Numbered from the stretch's first letter, positions 16,456-24,918 are shown. The stretch: 64,000 nucleotides of DNA from Geodermatophilus normandii (GCF_003182485.1 NZ_QGTX01000001.1:3054001-3118000); one strand, 5' to 3'. Numbers and translations are program-made. Notes: generated by a model not told the origin, from the sequence alone.

Positions 16456-17549
16456 GCGGAGACCTCCTCCGGGCTCTGCCGCCGCGCGGCGACGCGTGCG
16501 GCGTGGGTGGGGGCGTCGGGGACGTGCGCCGGCTTGAGCGCGGCGAACTCCCTGCGCAGCACCGGCACGACCTCCTCGCCGAGGACGTCGAGCTGCTCGA
16601 GCACGGTCTTCAGCGGCAGGCCGGCGTGGTCGACGAGGAACAGCTGGCGCTGGTAGTCGCCGACGTAGTCGCGGAAGCCGAGGGTGCGCTCGATGACCTG
16701 CTGCGGGCTGCCGACGGTCAGCGGCGTCTCGCGGGAGAAGTCCTCGAGCGAGGGCCCGTGGCCGTACACCGGCGCGTTGTCGAAGTAAGGGCGGAACTCC
16801 TCGACGGCGTCCTGGGAGTTCTTCCGCACGAACACCTGCCCGCCCAGGCCGACGATCGCCTGGTCGGCGCTGCCGTGGCCGTGGTGCTCGAAGCGCGAGC
16901 GGTAGAACTCCACCATCCGCTGGGTGTGCTCCTTGGGCCAGAAGATGTGGTTGGAGAAGAACCCGTCGCCGTAGTAGGCGGCCTGCTCGGCGATCTGCGG
17001 GGAGCGGATCGAGCCGTGCCAGACGAACGGCGCGACGCCGTCCAGCGGCCGCGGGGTCGAGGTGAAGCCCTGCAGCGGGGTGCGGAACCGGCCGGACCAG
17101 TCGACGACGTCCTCCTCCCACAGCCGGCGCAGCAGCGCGTAGTTCTCCACGGCGAGCGGGATGCCGTTGCGGATGTCCTGGCCGAACCAGGGGTAGACCG
17201 GGCCGGTGTTGCCGCGGCCGAGCATCAGGTCGACGCGGCCGCCGGCGAGGTGCTGCAGCATCGCGTAGTCCTCGGCGATCTTCACCGGGTCGTTGGTGGT
17301 GATCAGCGTGGTCGACGTCGACAGCTGCAGCGTCCGCGTCTGCGCCGCGACGTAGGCCAGCGTGGTGGTGGGGGAGGACGAGAAGAACGGCGGGTTGTGG
17401 TGCTCGCCCAGCGCGAAGACGTCGAGCCCGACCTCCTCGGCCTTCCTCGCGATGGTGAGGACGGCCTGGATCCGCTCCGCCTCGCTCGGCGTGCGGCCGG
17501 TCGTCGGGTCGGTCGTGATGTCGCTGACCGTGAAGATCCCGAACTGCAT
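16452..17549 (-). CDS. LLM-class flavin-dependent oxidoreductase (CE1758 type)
   Basis: This 365-residue TIM-barrel flavoprotein has the bacterial-luciferase-like N-terminus QFGIFTVSDI, then FALGEHHNPPFF, RTLQLSTSTTLITTNDPVKIAEDYAM as separate conserved strands, and GRVDLMLGRGNTGPVYPWFG, the flavin-phosphate region. It would use FMNH2 and oxygen to oxidise an unknown substrate. It is first in a two-gene operon with its FMN reductase. GGAGA lies before the ATG at 17549, and a TTGAG-AG-CTCAA palindrome sits 16 bases upstream, suggesting MarR-type control. Confidence 0.88.
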   Translation of the reverse strand: MQFGIFTVSDITTDPTTGRTPSEAERIQAVLTIARKAEEVGLDVFALGEHHNPPFFSSSPTTTLAYVAAQTRTLQLSTSTTLITTNDPVKIAEDYAMLQHLAGGRVDLMLGRGNTGPVYPWFGQDIRNGIPLAVENYALLRRLWEEDVVDWSGRFRTPLQGFTSTPRPLDGVAPFVWHGSIRSPQIAEQAAYYGDGFFSNHIFWPKEHTQRMVEFYRSRFEHHGHGSADQAIVGLGGQVFVRKNSQDAVEEFRPYFDNAPVYGHGPSLEDFSRETPLTVGSPQQVIERTLGFRDYVGDYQRQLFLVDHAGLPLKTVLEQLDVLGEEVVPVLRREFAALKPAHVPDAPTHAARVAARRQSPEEVSA

Positions 17550-17564
17550 CTCGTCTCCAAGTGA

Positions 17565-17576
17565 TTGAGAGCTCAA
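17565..17576. promoter_or_regulatory. MarR-like operator before the LLM/FMN-reductase operon
   Basis: TTGAGAGCTCAA is a perfect 12-bp palindrome 16 bases upstream of the ATG at 17549. TTGA-N4-TCAA is a common MarR-family recognition pattern. No marR gene is in the immediate neighbourhood. Confidence 0.5.
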
Positions 17577-17821
17577 CTGCTGTCCGGCGCAACCGTACCG
17601 GTGCCCTCGTTGTTCCCCGGCCGTCGTTACCTCCCCGATACCGGGTGACTGCGGGCGGTGACCGGACCGGCACGGCCGGGTCGTCCCACTCCGCACGCGC
17701 CCGAGCACGCCGGAGCGCCGGGGCGGAGCGCGGGGCGGGATGGGAGATTGTGATCACTCCCGACGGTCCGGACCGGGCCGGCGGGGGTCCGGATCGGACG
17801 GCGCACCGAGGGGGAACCGGG

Positions 17822-18715
17822 ATGTCGCAGCGGGCAGGGGTCACGACGGGGGACGGCGGGACGGCGGGGACGGGCGGTCCGCCCGCGTCGGGCCGGCCGA
17901 GCGGGCTCGACGGCCTGCTGGGGACCGGGCCGGTGTTCACCGGCGCGGTCCGCGGCTACGACCGCACGCAGGTCGACGACTACGTGTCGTGGGCCGAGAC
18001 CGAGATGCTGGTCCTGCGCCGCGAGAACGACCACCTGCTCAGTCGCTACGCCGCGGCCTCGACCGAGGTGCAGAACGCCCGCCGGCGGCTGGCCCAGCTG
18101 GTCCGCGAGCGGCAGTCCCTGCCCGGCCCCGAGGACGCCCTCGCGCTGGTGCGCCGGGCGGAGCAGGAGGCCGCCGCGCTGACCGCGGCCGCCGAGGAGG
18201 AGGCCGCACGGGTCCGCGCCGAGGCCCGCACGGAGGCCGCGGCGCGGCTGTCCGGGGTGGCCGAGATGCGGGAGGCGGTGAGGGCGCTGCGCGAGCAGAC
18301 CCGCAGCGAGGCCGCCGCGGTGCTCGAGGCGGCCCGCCGCGAGGCCGCCGAGCTGGGGCGCGCGGCCGCGGCCGAGCGCGATCGGCTGGACCGGGAGGCC
18401 GCCGAGGCGCGCGCCCGGGCCGACGACGAGGCACGCGAGCGCCGGCGCCTCGCGGAGGCCGAGCTGCAGCCGCTGCGCGACGAGCGCGACGAGGCCCGCG
18501 ACTGGCTCCGCCGGCTGACCGGCCAGATCGACCAGGCGCTGGCGGTGGTCGCCGGGGTGCTCCCCGACGACGTCCCCGTCCTCGCCGACAAGCGCGAGGC
18601 CGTCCGCGCCGAGGAGGCCGCCGGACCGTTCGGTGGGACCTCGCGGCCGGCCGACGTGTCCGAGGTGACACCGCTGCACGGGCCCGGCCGCACCGAGGTG
18701 GCCGCGGCCTCCTGA
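17822..18715 (+). CDS. DivIVA-like coiled-coil protein
   Basis: This encodes 297 residues. After about 40 disordered residues, the segment FTGAVRGYDRTQVDDYVSW matches the DivIVA N-terminal domain (G-Y-D-x-x-x-V-D-x-F/Y). From about residue 70 to 245 it is a long Glu/Arg/Ala-rich coiled coil (for example AEQEAAALTAAAEEEAARV) with no hydrophobic helices. Proteins of this kind bind curved membrane or act as scaffolds for polar growth and septation. It is shorter and more divergent than Wag31, so it is a DivIVA-domain paralogue. The 272-bp upstream gap holds no gene. Confidence 0.8.
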   Translation: MSQRAGVTTGDGGTAGTGGPPASGRPSGLDGLLGTGPVFTGAVRGYDRTQVDDYVSWAETEMLVLRRENDHLLSRYAAASTEVQNARRRLAQLVRERQSLPGPEDALALVRRAEQEAAALTAAAEEEAARVRAEARTEAAARLSGVAEMREAVRALREQTRSEAAAVLEAARREAAELGRAAAAERDRLDREAAEARARADDEARERRRLAEAELQPLRDERDEARDWLRRLTGQIDQALAVVAGVLPDDVPVLADKREAVRAEEAAGPFGGTSRPADVSEVTPLHGPGRTEVAAAS

Positions 18716-18793
18716 CCAGGAGGAACGGCACGGCAGGTCCGGCGACCGCGCCGGCCGCACCAGCCGTCACGGCGGTCCCGCGCGCCCCGGGAG

Positions 18794-18822
18794 TTGTCAC
18801 GAACCGGTAACGCCCGTACGGT
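18794..18822 (+). promoter_or_regulatory. sigma-70-type promoter of the riboswitch leader
   Basis: TTGTCA (18794-18799), a 17-base spacer and TACGGT (18817-18822) give a good -35/-10 pair. Transcription would begin near 18830, about 35 bases before the riboswitch core. Confidence 0.6.
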
Positions 18823-18864
18823 GACCGGCGTCCGGCTGGTCGTCTGGTCCCCGTCCCGGGGAGC

Positions 18865-19020
18865 TCGGCCGGACGCCGCCGAGTCGTGTCCGTCCCGCGG
18901 ACGCGAGCCGGGGACCCACCGCAGTCCTGGGGTGAATCGCGCCCGCCGAGCCGCGCTCGGTGCCGCGTAGGGCTCCTTCCCGCCCGAACCCGTCAGCTAA
19001 CTCGGTAGGCGGCTCACGGA
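18865..19020 (+). ncRNA. c-di-AMP riboswitch (ydaO/yuaA leader)
   Basis: The segment contains the conserved ydaO-motif blocks in order: GCCGAGTC near 18878, GGGGACCCACC (18910-18920), TGGGGTGAATCGCG (18928-18941), GTAGGG (18967-18972), GAACCCGTCAGCTAA (18986-19000) and CTCGGTAGGCGG (19001-19012). In Actinobacteria this class binds cyclic di-AMP, usually turns expression off, and commonly precedes cell-wall hydrolase genes. That matches the transglycosylase-like gene starting at 19262. The boundaries are approximate. The rest of the 546-base gap (18716-19261) has no convincing gene. Confidence 0.85.
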
Positions 19021-19261
19021 AGAACGGAGAGCCTCCGCACACCCCGCCTCCGGGCCCCCGCGGCCCGCAGGTGCAGCCGTCCGCGCGCCTCGCGCACCTC
19101 CGCGTCGTCCCGACGCCGGCTCGCCCCTGCCCGCCGCACCGGTGACGCCCTCCGCGCCGCCGGGGACCCGCCAGACGCGACACCCGTAGACCGCGCCGCG
19201 TGCGCACGCCCGGACCCGGGCGGCTGCCGCGCGCACTCTCCCTCGGAGCACCCACCCCCTC

Positions 19262-20230
19262 ATGTCCCGCCGCACTCCCGACGCGCCCGCGACCGTCGAG
19301 CTCGCCGCCACCCCCGCCGACGCCGTCGACACCGCCACCGCCGAGACCCGCGAGCTGTCCGCCCTGGGCGGCGATCCCGCCGAGGTCCCCGCTCCCCGCG
19401 CCCGCCGCCGTTCCCGCCTCGGCCGCGCGCCGCTCGGCCACCGCCGCCCGGCCCTGCTGCTCGGTGCCGCCGCCGCCGGCGCCCTGGTCGTCGGCCTCGT
19501 CTCGACGGGCGGCCCCGCCGCCTCCGCCGGGACCGACACCGTGAGCGCCTCGGTGAGCGTCGCCGAGCAGCTGGGCATCCCCCAGCAGCCGGCCGCCGAG
19601 CGGGCCCCCGAGCCGGCCGACCTCGCCCCGCTGGAGGACGTCGCCGCCTCCCGCAGCGATCGCAGCGCCGCCGAGGCCAGCGCCGCCCAGGCCCAGGCCG
19701 CCGCGGACCAGGCCGAGCTCGACCGCCGCGCCGCCGAGGAGGCCGCCCGCGTCGCCGCCGAGCAGGAGGCCGCCCGCATCGCCGCCGAGCAGGAGGCCGC
19801 CCGGGTCGCCGCCGAGCAGCAGGCCGCCGCCGAGGCGCAGGCCGCCGCCGAGGCGCAGGCCGCCGCCGAGCGGGAGGCCGCCGCGGCGGCTGCGGCTCCG
19901 GCGCCCGCCGCCAGCAGCTCCTCGAGCTCCAGCTCCGCCCCGCGCGGCTCGTTCAAGGACTACGCGCTGAGCAAGGTCGGCAGCGCCGAGCAGTTCAGCT
20001 GCCTCGAGAGCCTGTGGGGCAAGGAGAGCGGCTGGAACCCCAACGCGCAGAACCCGACCAGCACCGCGTACGGGATCGCGCAGTTCCTCGACTCGACCTG
20101 GGCGAGCACCGGCATCGCCAAGACCTCCGACGGCTACCGCCAGATCGACGCCGGCCTGATCTACATCGACGAGCGCTACGGCTCGCCGTGCGGGGCGTGG
20201 GCGCACTCGCAGGCCACCGGCTGGTACTAG
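19262..20230 (+). CDS. transglycosylase-like cell-wall hydrolase with Ala-rich coiled coil
   Basis: This encodes 322 residues. A cytoplasmic, Arg-rich N-terminus is followed by a hydrophobic segment (ALLLGAAAAGALVVGLVS, about 75-92), so it is a signal anchor or secreted. Residues about 135-225 are an Ala/Glu/Gln-rich repeat (AAEQEAARIAAEQEAARV type), then a Ser-rich linker. The last 90 residues, CLESLWGKESGWNPNAQN and AYGIAQFLDSTW, form a compact lysozyme-like/SLT-related domain with the catalytic-type Glu in KESGWN. It is the target of the c-di-AMP riboswitch. A GC hairpin follows. Confidence 0.85.
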   Translation: MSRRTPDAPATVELAATPADAVDTATAETRELSALGGDPAEVPAPRARRRSRLGRAPLGHRRPALLLGAAAAGALVVGLVSTGGPAASAGTDTVSASVSVAEQLGIPQQPAAERAPEPADLAPLEDVAASRSDRSAAEASAAQAQAAADQAELDRRAAEEAARVAAEQEAARIAAEQEAARVAAEQQAAAEAQAAAEAQAAAEREAAAAAAAPAPAASSSSSSSSAPRGSFKDYALSKVGSAEQFSCLESLWGKESGWNPNAQNPTSTAYGIAQFLDSTWASTGIAKTSDGYRQIDAGLIYIDERYGSPCGAWAHSQATGWY

Positions 20231-20245
20231 GAGGACCCTCCTGCC

Positions 20246-20273
20246 CCCGCGCCGCGCTCCGGCTCGGCGCGGG
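20246..20273 (+). terminator. 9-bp hairpin after the cell-wall hydrolase gene
   Basis: CCCGCGCCG (20246-20254) pairs with CGGCGCGGG (20265-20273) 15 bases after the stop. Confidence 0.55.
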
Positions 20274-20318
20274 ACCCTGCAGGAGAGCCGTTCCGGCACG
20301 ACGCCGGGGGGAGGGCCG

Positions 20319-20963
20319 ATGACCGTGCGGGTGGTGCCCGCGGGCTTCGTCCGCGCGCACACCCAGGTGCGCCGGCCCTCGCTCGTCCCCGAGGTCCGGC
20401 TGCACGTGGCCGACGACGTCGTCGCGCTGTGGGAGGCGATGGAGACCGCGGCCGGCGGCGCGGGGGAGGAGCCGCCGTTCTGGGCGGCGGCCTGGCCCGG
20501 CGGGCAGGCCCTGGCCCGCTGCCTGCTCGACGGGCCCGCGACGGTCGCCGGCCGCACGGTGCTCGACCTCGGCTCGGGCAGCGGCCTGGTGGCGATCGCC
20601 GCCGTCCTCGCCGGCGCCCGCCGGGTGCTGGCCAGCGACGTCGACCCCTTCTCGCGGACGGCGGTGGCCGTCAACGCCGGCCTCAACGGCGTCCGGGGGA
20701 TCAGCGTCACCGGCGACGTGCTCGACCGCGAGCCGCCCGCCGTCGACCTCGTCGTCGCCGGGGACGTCTGCTACGACCGGGAGATGACCGGGCGGGTGCT
20801 GCCCTTCCTCGACCGGGCGCGGGCGCGCGGCTGCGAGGTGCTGGTGGGCGATCCCGGCCGGCCGTACCTCCCGCACGAGCGCCTGGAGCCGGCGGCCGTG
20901 TACGAGGTGCCGGAGACCGAGGGGCCGGGCGTGCGCCGCACCACGGTCTGGCGGCTGCCCTGA
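20319..20963 (+). CDS. class I SAM-dependent methyltransferase (ETFB-lysine-MTase/PrmA-like)
   Basis: This 214-residue protein has SAM motif I VLDLGSGSGLVAIAA, the acidic end of strand 2 ASDVDPFS, and VDLVVAGDVCYDREM after strand 4. The N-terminal PPFWAAAWPGGQALARCLL is typical of METTL20/ETFB lysine methyltransferase-like and nicotinamide-N-methyltransferase-like proteins, where WAxxWPGG shapes the pocket. It is most likely a protein-lysine methyltransferase. The ATG at 20319 follows GGGGGAGGG. It lies 35 bases before the TetR gene on the same strand. Confidence 0.8.
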   Translation: MTVRVVPAGFVRAHTQVRRPSLVPEVRLHVADDVVALWEAMETAAGGAGEEPPFWAAAWPGGQALARCLLDGPATVAGRTVLDLGSGSGLVAIAAVLAGARRVLASDVDPFSRTAVAVNAGLNGVRGISVTGDVLDREPPAVDLVVAGDVCYDREMTGRVLPFLDRARARGCEVLVGDPGRPYLPHERLEPAAVYEVPETEGPGVRRTTVWRLP

Positions 20964-20998
20964 CGCCGGGGGGCCCGGCGCTGGGTAGGGTCGCCGCC

Positions 20999-21664
20999 GT
21001 GGCCGCACCGCTCCCCGCCCCACCGGGCGGCAGCCGGGGGCGGCGGGCGCGCCGGCCCTCGGGCGACGACCGTGAGCGCGCCATCCTCGCCACCGCCGAG
21101 GACCTGCTGGAACAGCGGCCGCTGGCCGACATCTCCGTCGACGACCTGGCCCGCGGCGCCGGCATCTCCCGGCCCACCTTCTACTTCTACTTCCCGTCCA
21201 AGGACGCGGTCGTCCTGGCGCTGCTCGACCGGGTGGTCGAGGAGGCGCACGCGTCGCGCTCGGCGGCGCTGCGGCGGGCCGGCGACGACGTCCGCGCGAG
21301 CTGGCGTGCCGCCCTCGAGGCGGTCCGCAGCACGTTCGCCGCCCACCCGGCGGTCGTCTCCGCCGTCGCCTCGCTGCTGGCCACCAGCGCCGAGGTGCGG
21401 GGGCTGTGGTCGACCGTGATGGACGGCTTCGTCGAGGACACCGCGGCGGCCATCGAGGCCGAGCGCGCCCGCGGCGCCGCGCCGGACGGGCCGCCCGCCC
21501 GCGACCTCGCCGTCGCGCTCAACTGGATGAACGAGCGGGTCATCCACGTCACCTACGCCGGGCAGACGCCCGCGCTCCCCCCGGAGGACCTGGTCGACGT
21601 CCTGCTCACCGTCTGGCTGCGCACCGTCTACGGAACCGACAGGCCGGGCACCACGACCCGTTGA
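20999..21664 (+). CDS. ethR: EthR-like TetR-family repressor
   Basis: This 221-residue TetR protein closely follows mycobacterial EthR through the DNA-binding domain: RPSGDDRERAILATAEDLL, then ADISVDDLARGAGISRPTFY and FYFPSKDAVVLALLDRVV. It keeps late blocks such as LNWMNERV. EthR represses ethA by cooperative binding to a long operator and senses hydrophobic ligands. The EthA-like gene lies 74 bases downstream on the same strand (the mycobacterial pair is divergent), with a perfect palindrome between them. The GTG at 20999 gives the N-terminal length expected for EthR. Confidence 0.88.
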   Translation: MAAPLPAPPGGSRGRRARRPSGDDRERAILATAEDLLEQRPLADISVDDLARGAGISRPTFYFYFPSKDAVVLALLDRVVEEAHASRSAALRRAGDDVRASWRAALEAVRSTFAAHPAVVSAVASLLATSAEVRGLWSTVMDGFVEDTAAAIEAERARGAAPDGPPARDLAVALNWMNERVIHVTYAGQTPALPPEDLVDVLLTVWLRTVYGTDRPGTTTR

Positions 21665-21682
21665 CCGACGCGCCGTCGAACG

Positions 21683-21701
21683 ACTCGACACCGTGTCGAG
21701 T
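21683..21701. promoter_or_regulatory. predicted EthR operator upstream of the ethA-like gene
   Basis: ACTCGACACCGTGTCGAGT is a perfect 9-bp inverted repeat with one central base. It contains the GTGTCGA element that recurs in the mycobacterial ethA-ethR operator. A -10-like TACCGT starts at its last base (21701-21706), so binding would block the promoter. Confidence 0.7.
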
Positions 21702-21738
21702 ACCGTGGTCGGGGTCACCCCCGCCGACAGGGAGAGCC

Positions 21739-23259
21739 ATGACGCAGTCCGTCCCCACGGAGACCACCACCCGGCACGTCGACGTGCTGATCGTCGGCGC
21801 GGGCCTGTCCGGGATCGGCGCGGCCTGCCACCTGCAGCGCGAGCTGCCGGGCAGGACGTACGCCGTCCTCGAGGCCCGCGAGGCCATCGGCGGCACCTGG
21901 GACCTGTTCCGCTACCCGGGTGTGCGCTCGGACTCCGACATGTTCACCCTGGGCTACTCGTTCCGGCCGTGGTCGCAGCCGCAGGCCATCGCCGACGGCG
22001 CCTCGATCCGCGAGTACGTCCGCGACACCGCCCGCGATTACGGCGTCGACGAGCACATCCGCTTCGGCACCCGCGTCGTCTCCGCCGCGTGGTCCACCGC
22101 GGACTCGCTGTGGACGGTCACCGCCGAGCGCACCGGGACCGGCGAGACCGAGACGTGGACCTGCTCGTGGCTGTCGGTCTGCTCCGGGTACTACCGCTAC
22201 GACCAGGGCTACCGCCCCGAGTTCCCCGGCGAGGAGCGCTTCGGCGGCCGGATCGTGCACCCGCAGCACTGGCCCGAGGACCTCGACTTCGCCGGCAAGC
22301 GCGTCGTCGTCATCGGCAGCGGCGCCACCGCGGTCACGCTCGTGCCGAGCATGGCCGAGCAGGCCGCGCACGTGACGATGCTGCAGCGCACGCCCACCTA
22401 CGTCGTCAGCCTGCCCGGCCGCGACGCGCTGGCCGAGAAGCTGCGCCGGCGGCTGCCCGACCGCGTCGTCTACCCGGTGGTGCGGTGGAAGAACGTGCTG
22501 GTGTCGATGGCGTCCTACCAGCTCAGCCGGCGCAGGCCCGAGGTCATGAAGCGGGTGCTGGCCAAGGCCGCGGCCAAGCAGGTGCCCGCCGACCTCGACG
22601 TCGCCACCCACTTCGCGCCGCCCTACGACCCGTGGGACCAGCGGCTGTGCGTCGTCCCCGACGGCGACCTGTTCCGCGAGCTGCGCCGGGGGACGGCCTC
22701 GATCGTCACCGACCGCATCGCCACCTTCGACGAGACCGGCATCCTGCTCGAGTCGGGGCAGCACCTCGACGCCGACGTCGTCGTCACCGCGACCGGGCTG
22801 AACCTGCTGCCGATCGGCGGGATGACGCTGACCGTCGACGGCGAGGCCGTGGACCTGTCGAAGACCGTCTCCTACAAGGGCTTCATGGTCTCCGGCGTGC
22901 CCAACTTCGCCATGACCATCGGGTACACGAACGCCTCGTGGACGCTGAAGGCCGACCTCGTCGCCCGCTACGTCTGCCGGCTGCTGGCCCACCTGGACCG
23001 CAACGGCTACGCCGCCGCCACCCCGCTCGCTCCCGCCGAGGGCGGGGTCGAGCCGTTCATCGGGCTGTCGGCGGGCTACGTGCGGCGCAGCCTCACCGCG
23101 CTGCCGCAGCAGGGCGCGCGGGCGCCGTGGAGGCTGTACCAGAACTACATCCGCGACGTGCTGCTCATGCGGCGCGGCCCGGTCGAGGACGAGGGCATCC
23201 GGTTCACCCGCCCGGTCCGCGAGCGCGCCGGGGTCACGGCCGGGGAGAGGGCGGCCTGA
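21739..23259 (+). CDS. ethA: EthA-like Baeyer-Villiger FAD monooxygenase
   Basis: This 506-residue flavoprotein has an N-terminal FAD site VGAGLSGIGAACHLQ, the Baeyer-Villiger fingerprint FxGxxxHxxxWP as FGGRIVHPQHWP, and an NADPH site VVIGSGATAVTLVP. It matches the EthA subgroup through segments such as GGTWDLFRYPGVRSDSDM, YTNASWTLKADL and QNYIRDVLLMRRG. EthA-type enzymes insert oxygen next to ketones and activate thioamide drugs such as ethionamide in mycobacteria. GGGAGAG precedes the ATG at 21739. The stop shares one base with the start of the SDR gene. Confidence 0.9.
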   Translation: MTQSVPTETTTRHVDVLIVGAGLSGIGAACHLQRELPGRTYAVLEAREAIGGTWDLFRYPGVRSDSDMFTLGYSFRPWSQPQAIADGASIREYVRDTARDYGVDEHIRFGTRVVSAAWSTADSLWTVTAERTGTGETETWTCSWLSVCSGYYRYDQGYRPEFPGEERFGGRIVHPQHWPEDLDFAGKRVVVIGSGATAVTLVPSMAEQAAHVTMLQRTPTYVVSLPGRDALAEKLRRRLPDRVVYPVVRWKNVLVSMASYQLSRRRPEVMKRVLAKAAAKQVPADLDVATHFAPPYDPWDQRLCVVPDGDLFRELRRGTASIVTDRIATFDETGILLESGQHLDADVVVTATGLNLLPIGGMTLTVDGEAVDLSKTVSYKGFMVSGVPNFAMTIGYTNASWTLKADLVARYVCRLLAHLDRNGYAAATPLAPAEGGVEPFIGLSAGYVRRSLTALPQQGARAPWRLYQNYIRDVLLMRRGPVEDEGIRFTRPVRERAGVTAGERAA

Positions 23260-24101
23260 TGCGGCCGTTCGACTTCACCGGCACCGCCGTCGTCACCGGC
23301 GCGGCCAGCGGCATCGGCGCGGCGCTCGCCCCGCTGCTGGCCGCGCGCGGGATGGACCTGGTGCTGCTCGACCGCGACGCCGAGCGGCTCGACGGCGTCG
23401 TCGCGTCGCTGCGCTCGGCCACCCCGGCCCGGTCGGTCGATCCCGTCGTCGCCGACCTCGCCGACGCCGCGCAGCTGCGCGAGGCCACCGACCGGATCGT
23501 CGTCGACTCCCCGGGGACGACGCTGCTGGTGAACAACGCCGGCGTGGCGCTGGGCGGGCGGTTCGACCAGGTGACCCTCGAGGAGTTCGAGTGGGTCATG
23601 GACGTCAACTTCCGCGCCGCCGTCCGGCTCACCCACGCCCTGCTGCCCACGCTCAGGGCCCACCCCGGCGCGCACCTGGTCAACGTCTCGAGCCTGTTCG
23701 GGCTCATGGCGCCGGCCGGGCAGGCGGCCTACTCGTCGAGCAAGTTCGCCGTCCGCGGGTTCACCGAGGCGCTGCGCCACGAGCTGGCCGAGGACGGCGT
23801 CGGCGTCACCAGCGTGCACCCCGGCGGCATCGCCACCCGGATCGCCGAGACCGCCCGCGTCGCCAGCGGGGTGGACGCCGCGGAGGCCGCGCAGGGCAAG
23901 GCGGAGTTCGCCAAGCTGCTGCGCTACCCGGCCGACCGCGCCGCGCAGCGGATCGTCGAGGCCGTCGAGAGGCGCCGGCCGCGGCTGCTCATCGGGGCCA
24001 GCGCCGTCGTCCCGGACGTCCTCGTGCGCCTGGCGCCCGGTTCGTACGGCAAGGTCCTCGCCGCCGCCACCCGGCTGGCGGGCCTGCGGCGCGGGGCCTG
24101 A
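23259..24101 (+). CDS. short-chain dehydrogenase/reductase
   Basis: This 280-residue classical SDR has VTGAASGIG near residues 13-21, NNAG near 92, a Ser in VSSLFGLM and YSSSKFAVRGF carrying the Tyr/Lys pair. The C-terminal third, with a long helical tail ending RLAGLRRGA, resembles the SDR group found beside EthA-like monooxygenases. The TGATG junction at 23257-23261 couples its translation to the monooxygenase. An alcohol-ketone interconversion feeding the Baeyer-Villiger step is a reasonable inference; the substrate is unknown. Confidence 0.85.
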   Translation: MRPFDFTGTAVVTGAASGIGAALAPLLAARGMDLVLLDRDAERLDGVVASLRSATPARSVDPVVADLADAAQLREATDRIVVDSPGTTLLVNNAGVALGGRFDQVTLEEFEWVMDVNFRAAVRLTHALLPTLRAHPGAHLVNVSSLFGLMAPAGQAAYSSSKFAVRGFTEALRHELAEDGVGVTSVHPGGIATRIAETARVASGVDAAEAAQGKAEFAKLLRYPADRAAQRIVEAVERRRPRLLIGASAVVPDVLVRLAPGSYGKVLAAATRLAGLRRGA

Positions 24102-24117
24102 CCCCGGGCGGCGGGCG

Positions 24118-24843
24118 GTGGCCATCCACGTCGGCACGTCCGGCTGGAGCTACGACCACTGGGACGGCGTCCTCTACCCGCCGGGGACGCCGTCCCGGGA
24201 CCGGCTGGCCCACTACGTGCGCCGGTTCGGCACCGTCGAGCTCAACGCCAGCTTCTACCGCTGGCCCCGCACCGCGACCTTCGCCGGCTGGCGCCGGCGC
24301 CTGCCCGAGGGGTTCGCGCTGTCGGTCAAGGCCCCGCGCGGGCTGACCCACGCCAAGCGGCTCTACGCGCCCGAGGCGTGGGTCGAGCGGATCGCCGGCG
24401 CCTGGCACGAGCTGGGGCCGAGGCGGGCCGTGCTGCTCGTGCAGCTGCACCCGGCGGCGGCCCGCGACGACGCCCGGCTCGACCACTTCCTGTCCGTCCT
24501 GCCCGACTGGGTGCGGGTGGCCGTCGAGTTCCGCCACCCCAGCTGGCACGACGACGCGGTGTTCGCCCTGCTGGAGCGGCACGGCGCGGCCTACTGCGTG
24601 ATGAGCGGCGCCGGGCTGCCGTGCGTGCTGCGGGCGACGGCGCCGTTCGTCTACGTCCGGTTGCACGGCCCCGACCCCGAGCACCTCTACGCCGGCTCCT
24701 ATCCCGACACCGACCTGCGCTGGTGGGCCGACCGCATCGGCGAGTGGACGGCGCAGGGGCGCGACGTGTTCGCCTACTTCAACAACGACGGGTACGGCCA
24801 CGCCGTCCGCAACGCGGAGACGCTGCGCGCCCTCGTCGGCTGA
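24118..24843 (+). CDS. DUF72 (YecE-like) family protein
   Basis: This 241-residue TIM-barrel-like protein begins AIHVGTSGWSYDHWDGVLYP and has FGTVELNASFYRWP and FAYFNNDGYGHAVRNA, the recognised DUF72 landmarks. The biochemical role of this widespread family is unknown. The GTG start at 24118 lies 16 bases after the SDR stop, so it probably belongs to the same transcript as the EthA-like gene. Confidence 0.88.
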   Translation: MAIHVGTSGWSYDHWDGVLYPPGTPSRDRLAHYVRRFGTVELNASFYRWPRTATFAGWRRRLPEGFALSVKAPRGLTHAKRLYAPEAWVERIAGAWHELGPRRAVLLVQLHPAAARDDARLDHFLSVLPDWVRVAVEFRHPSWHDDAVFALLERHGAAYCVMSGAGLPCVLRATAPFVYVRLHGPDPEHLYAGSYPDTDLRWWADRIGEWTAQGRDVFAYFNNDGYGHAVRNAETLRALVG

Positions 24844-24918
24844 GCGGAGGCGGCCCGCGGGCGCGAGACTGTCCGCGGGTCCCGCCGACCGCGGCGGGCG
24901 GTGCCGGGGGAGGCGCGC

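Noticed and set aside
17750..17757. GTGATCAC palindrome upstream of the DivIVA-like gene, like a CRP half-site core
   Set aside because: The flanks do not extend the TGTGA-N6-TCACA pattern; the 8-bp core alone is too short to support a site.
19730..19890. Repetitive GCC/GAG-rich DNA in the cell-wall hydrolase gene
   Set aside because: It is in frame and encodes the Ala/Glu coiled-coil linker; it is a protein low-complexity region, not a DNA repeat element.
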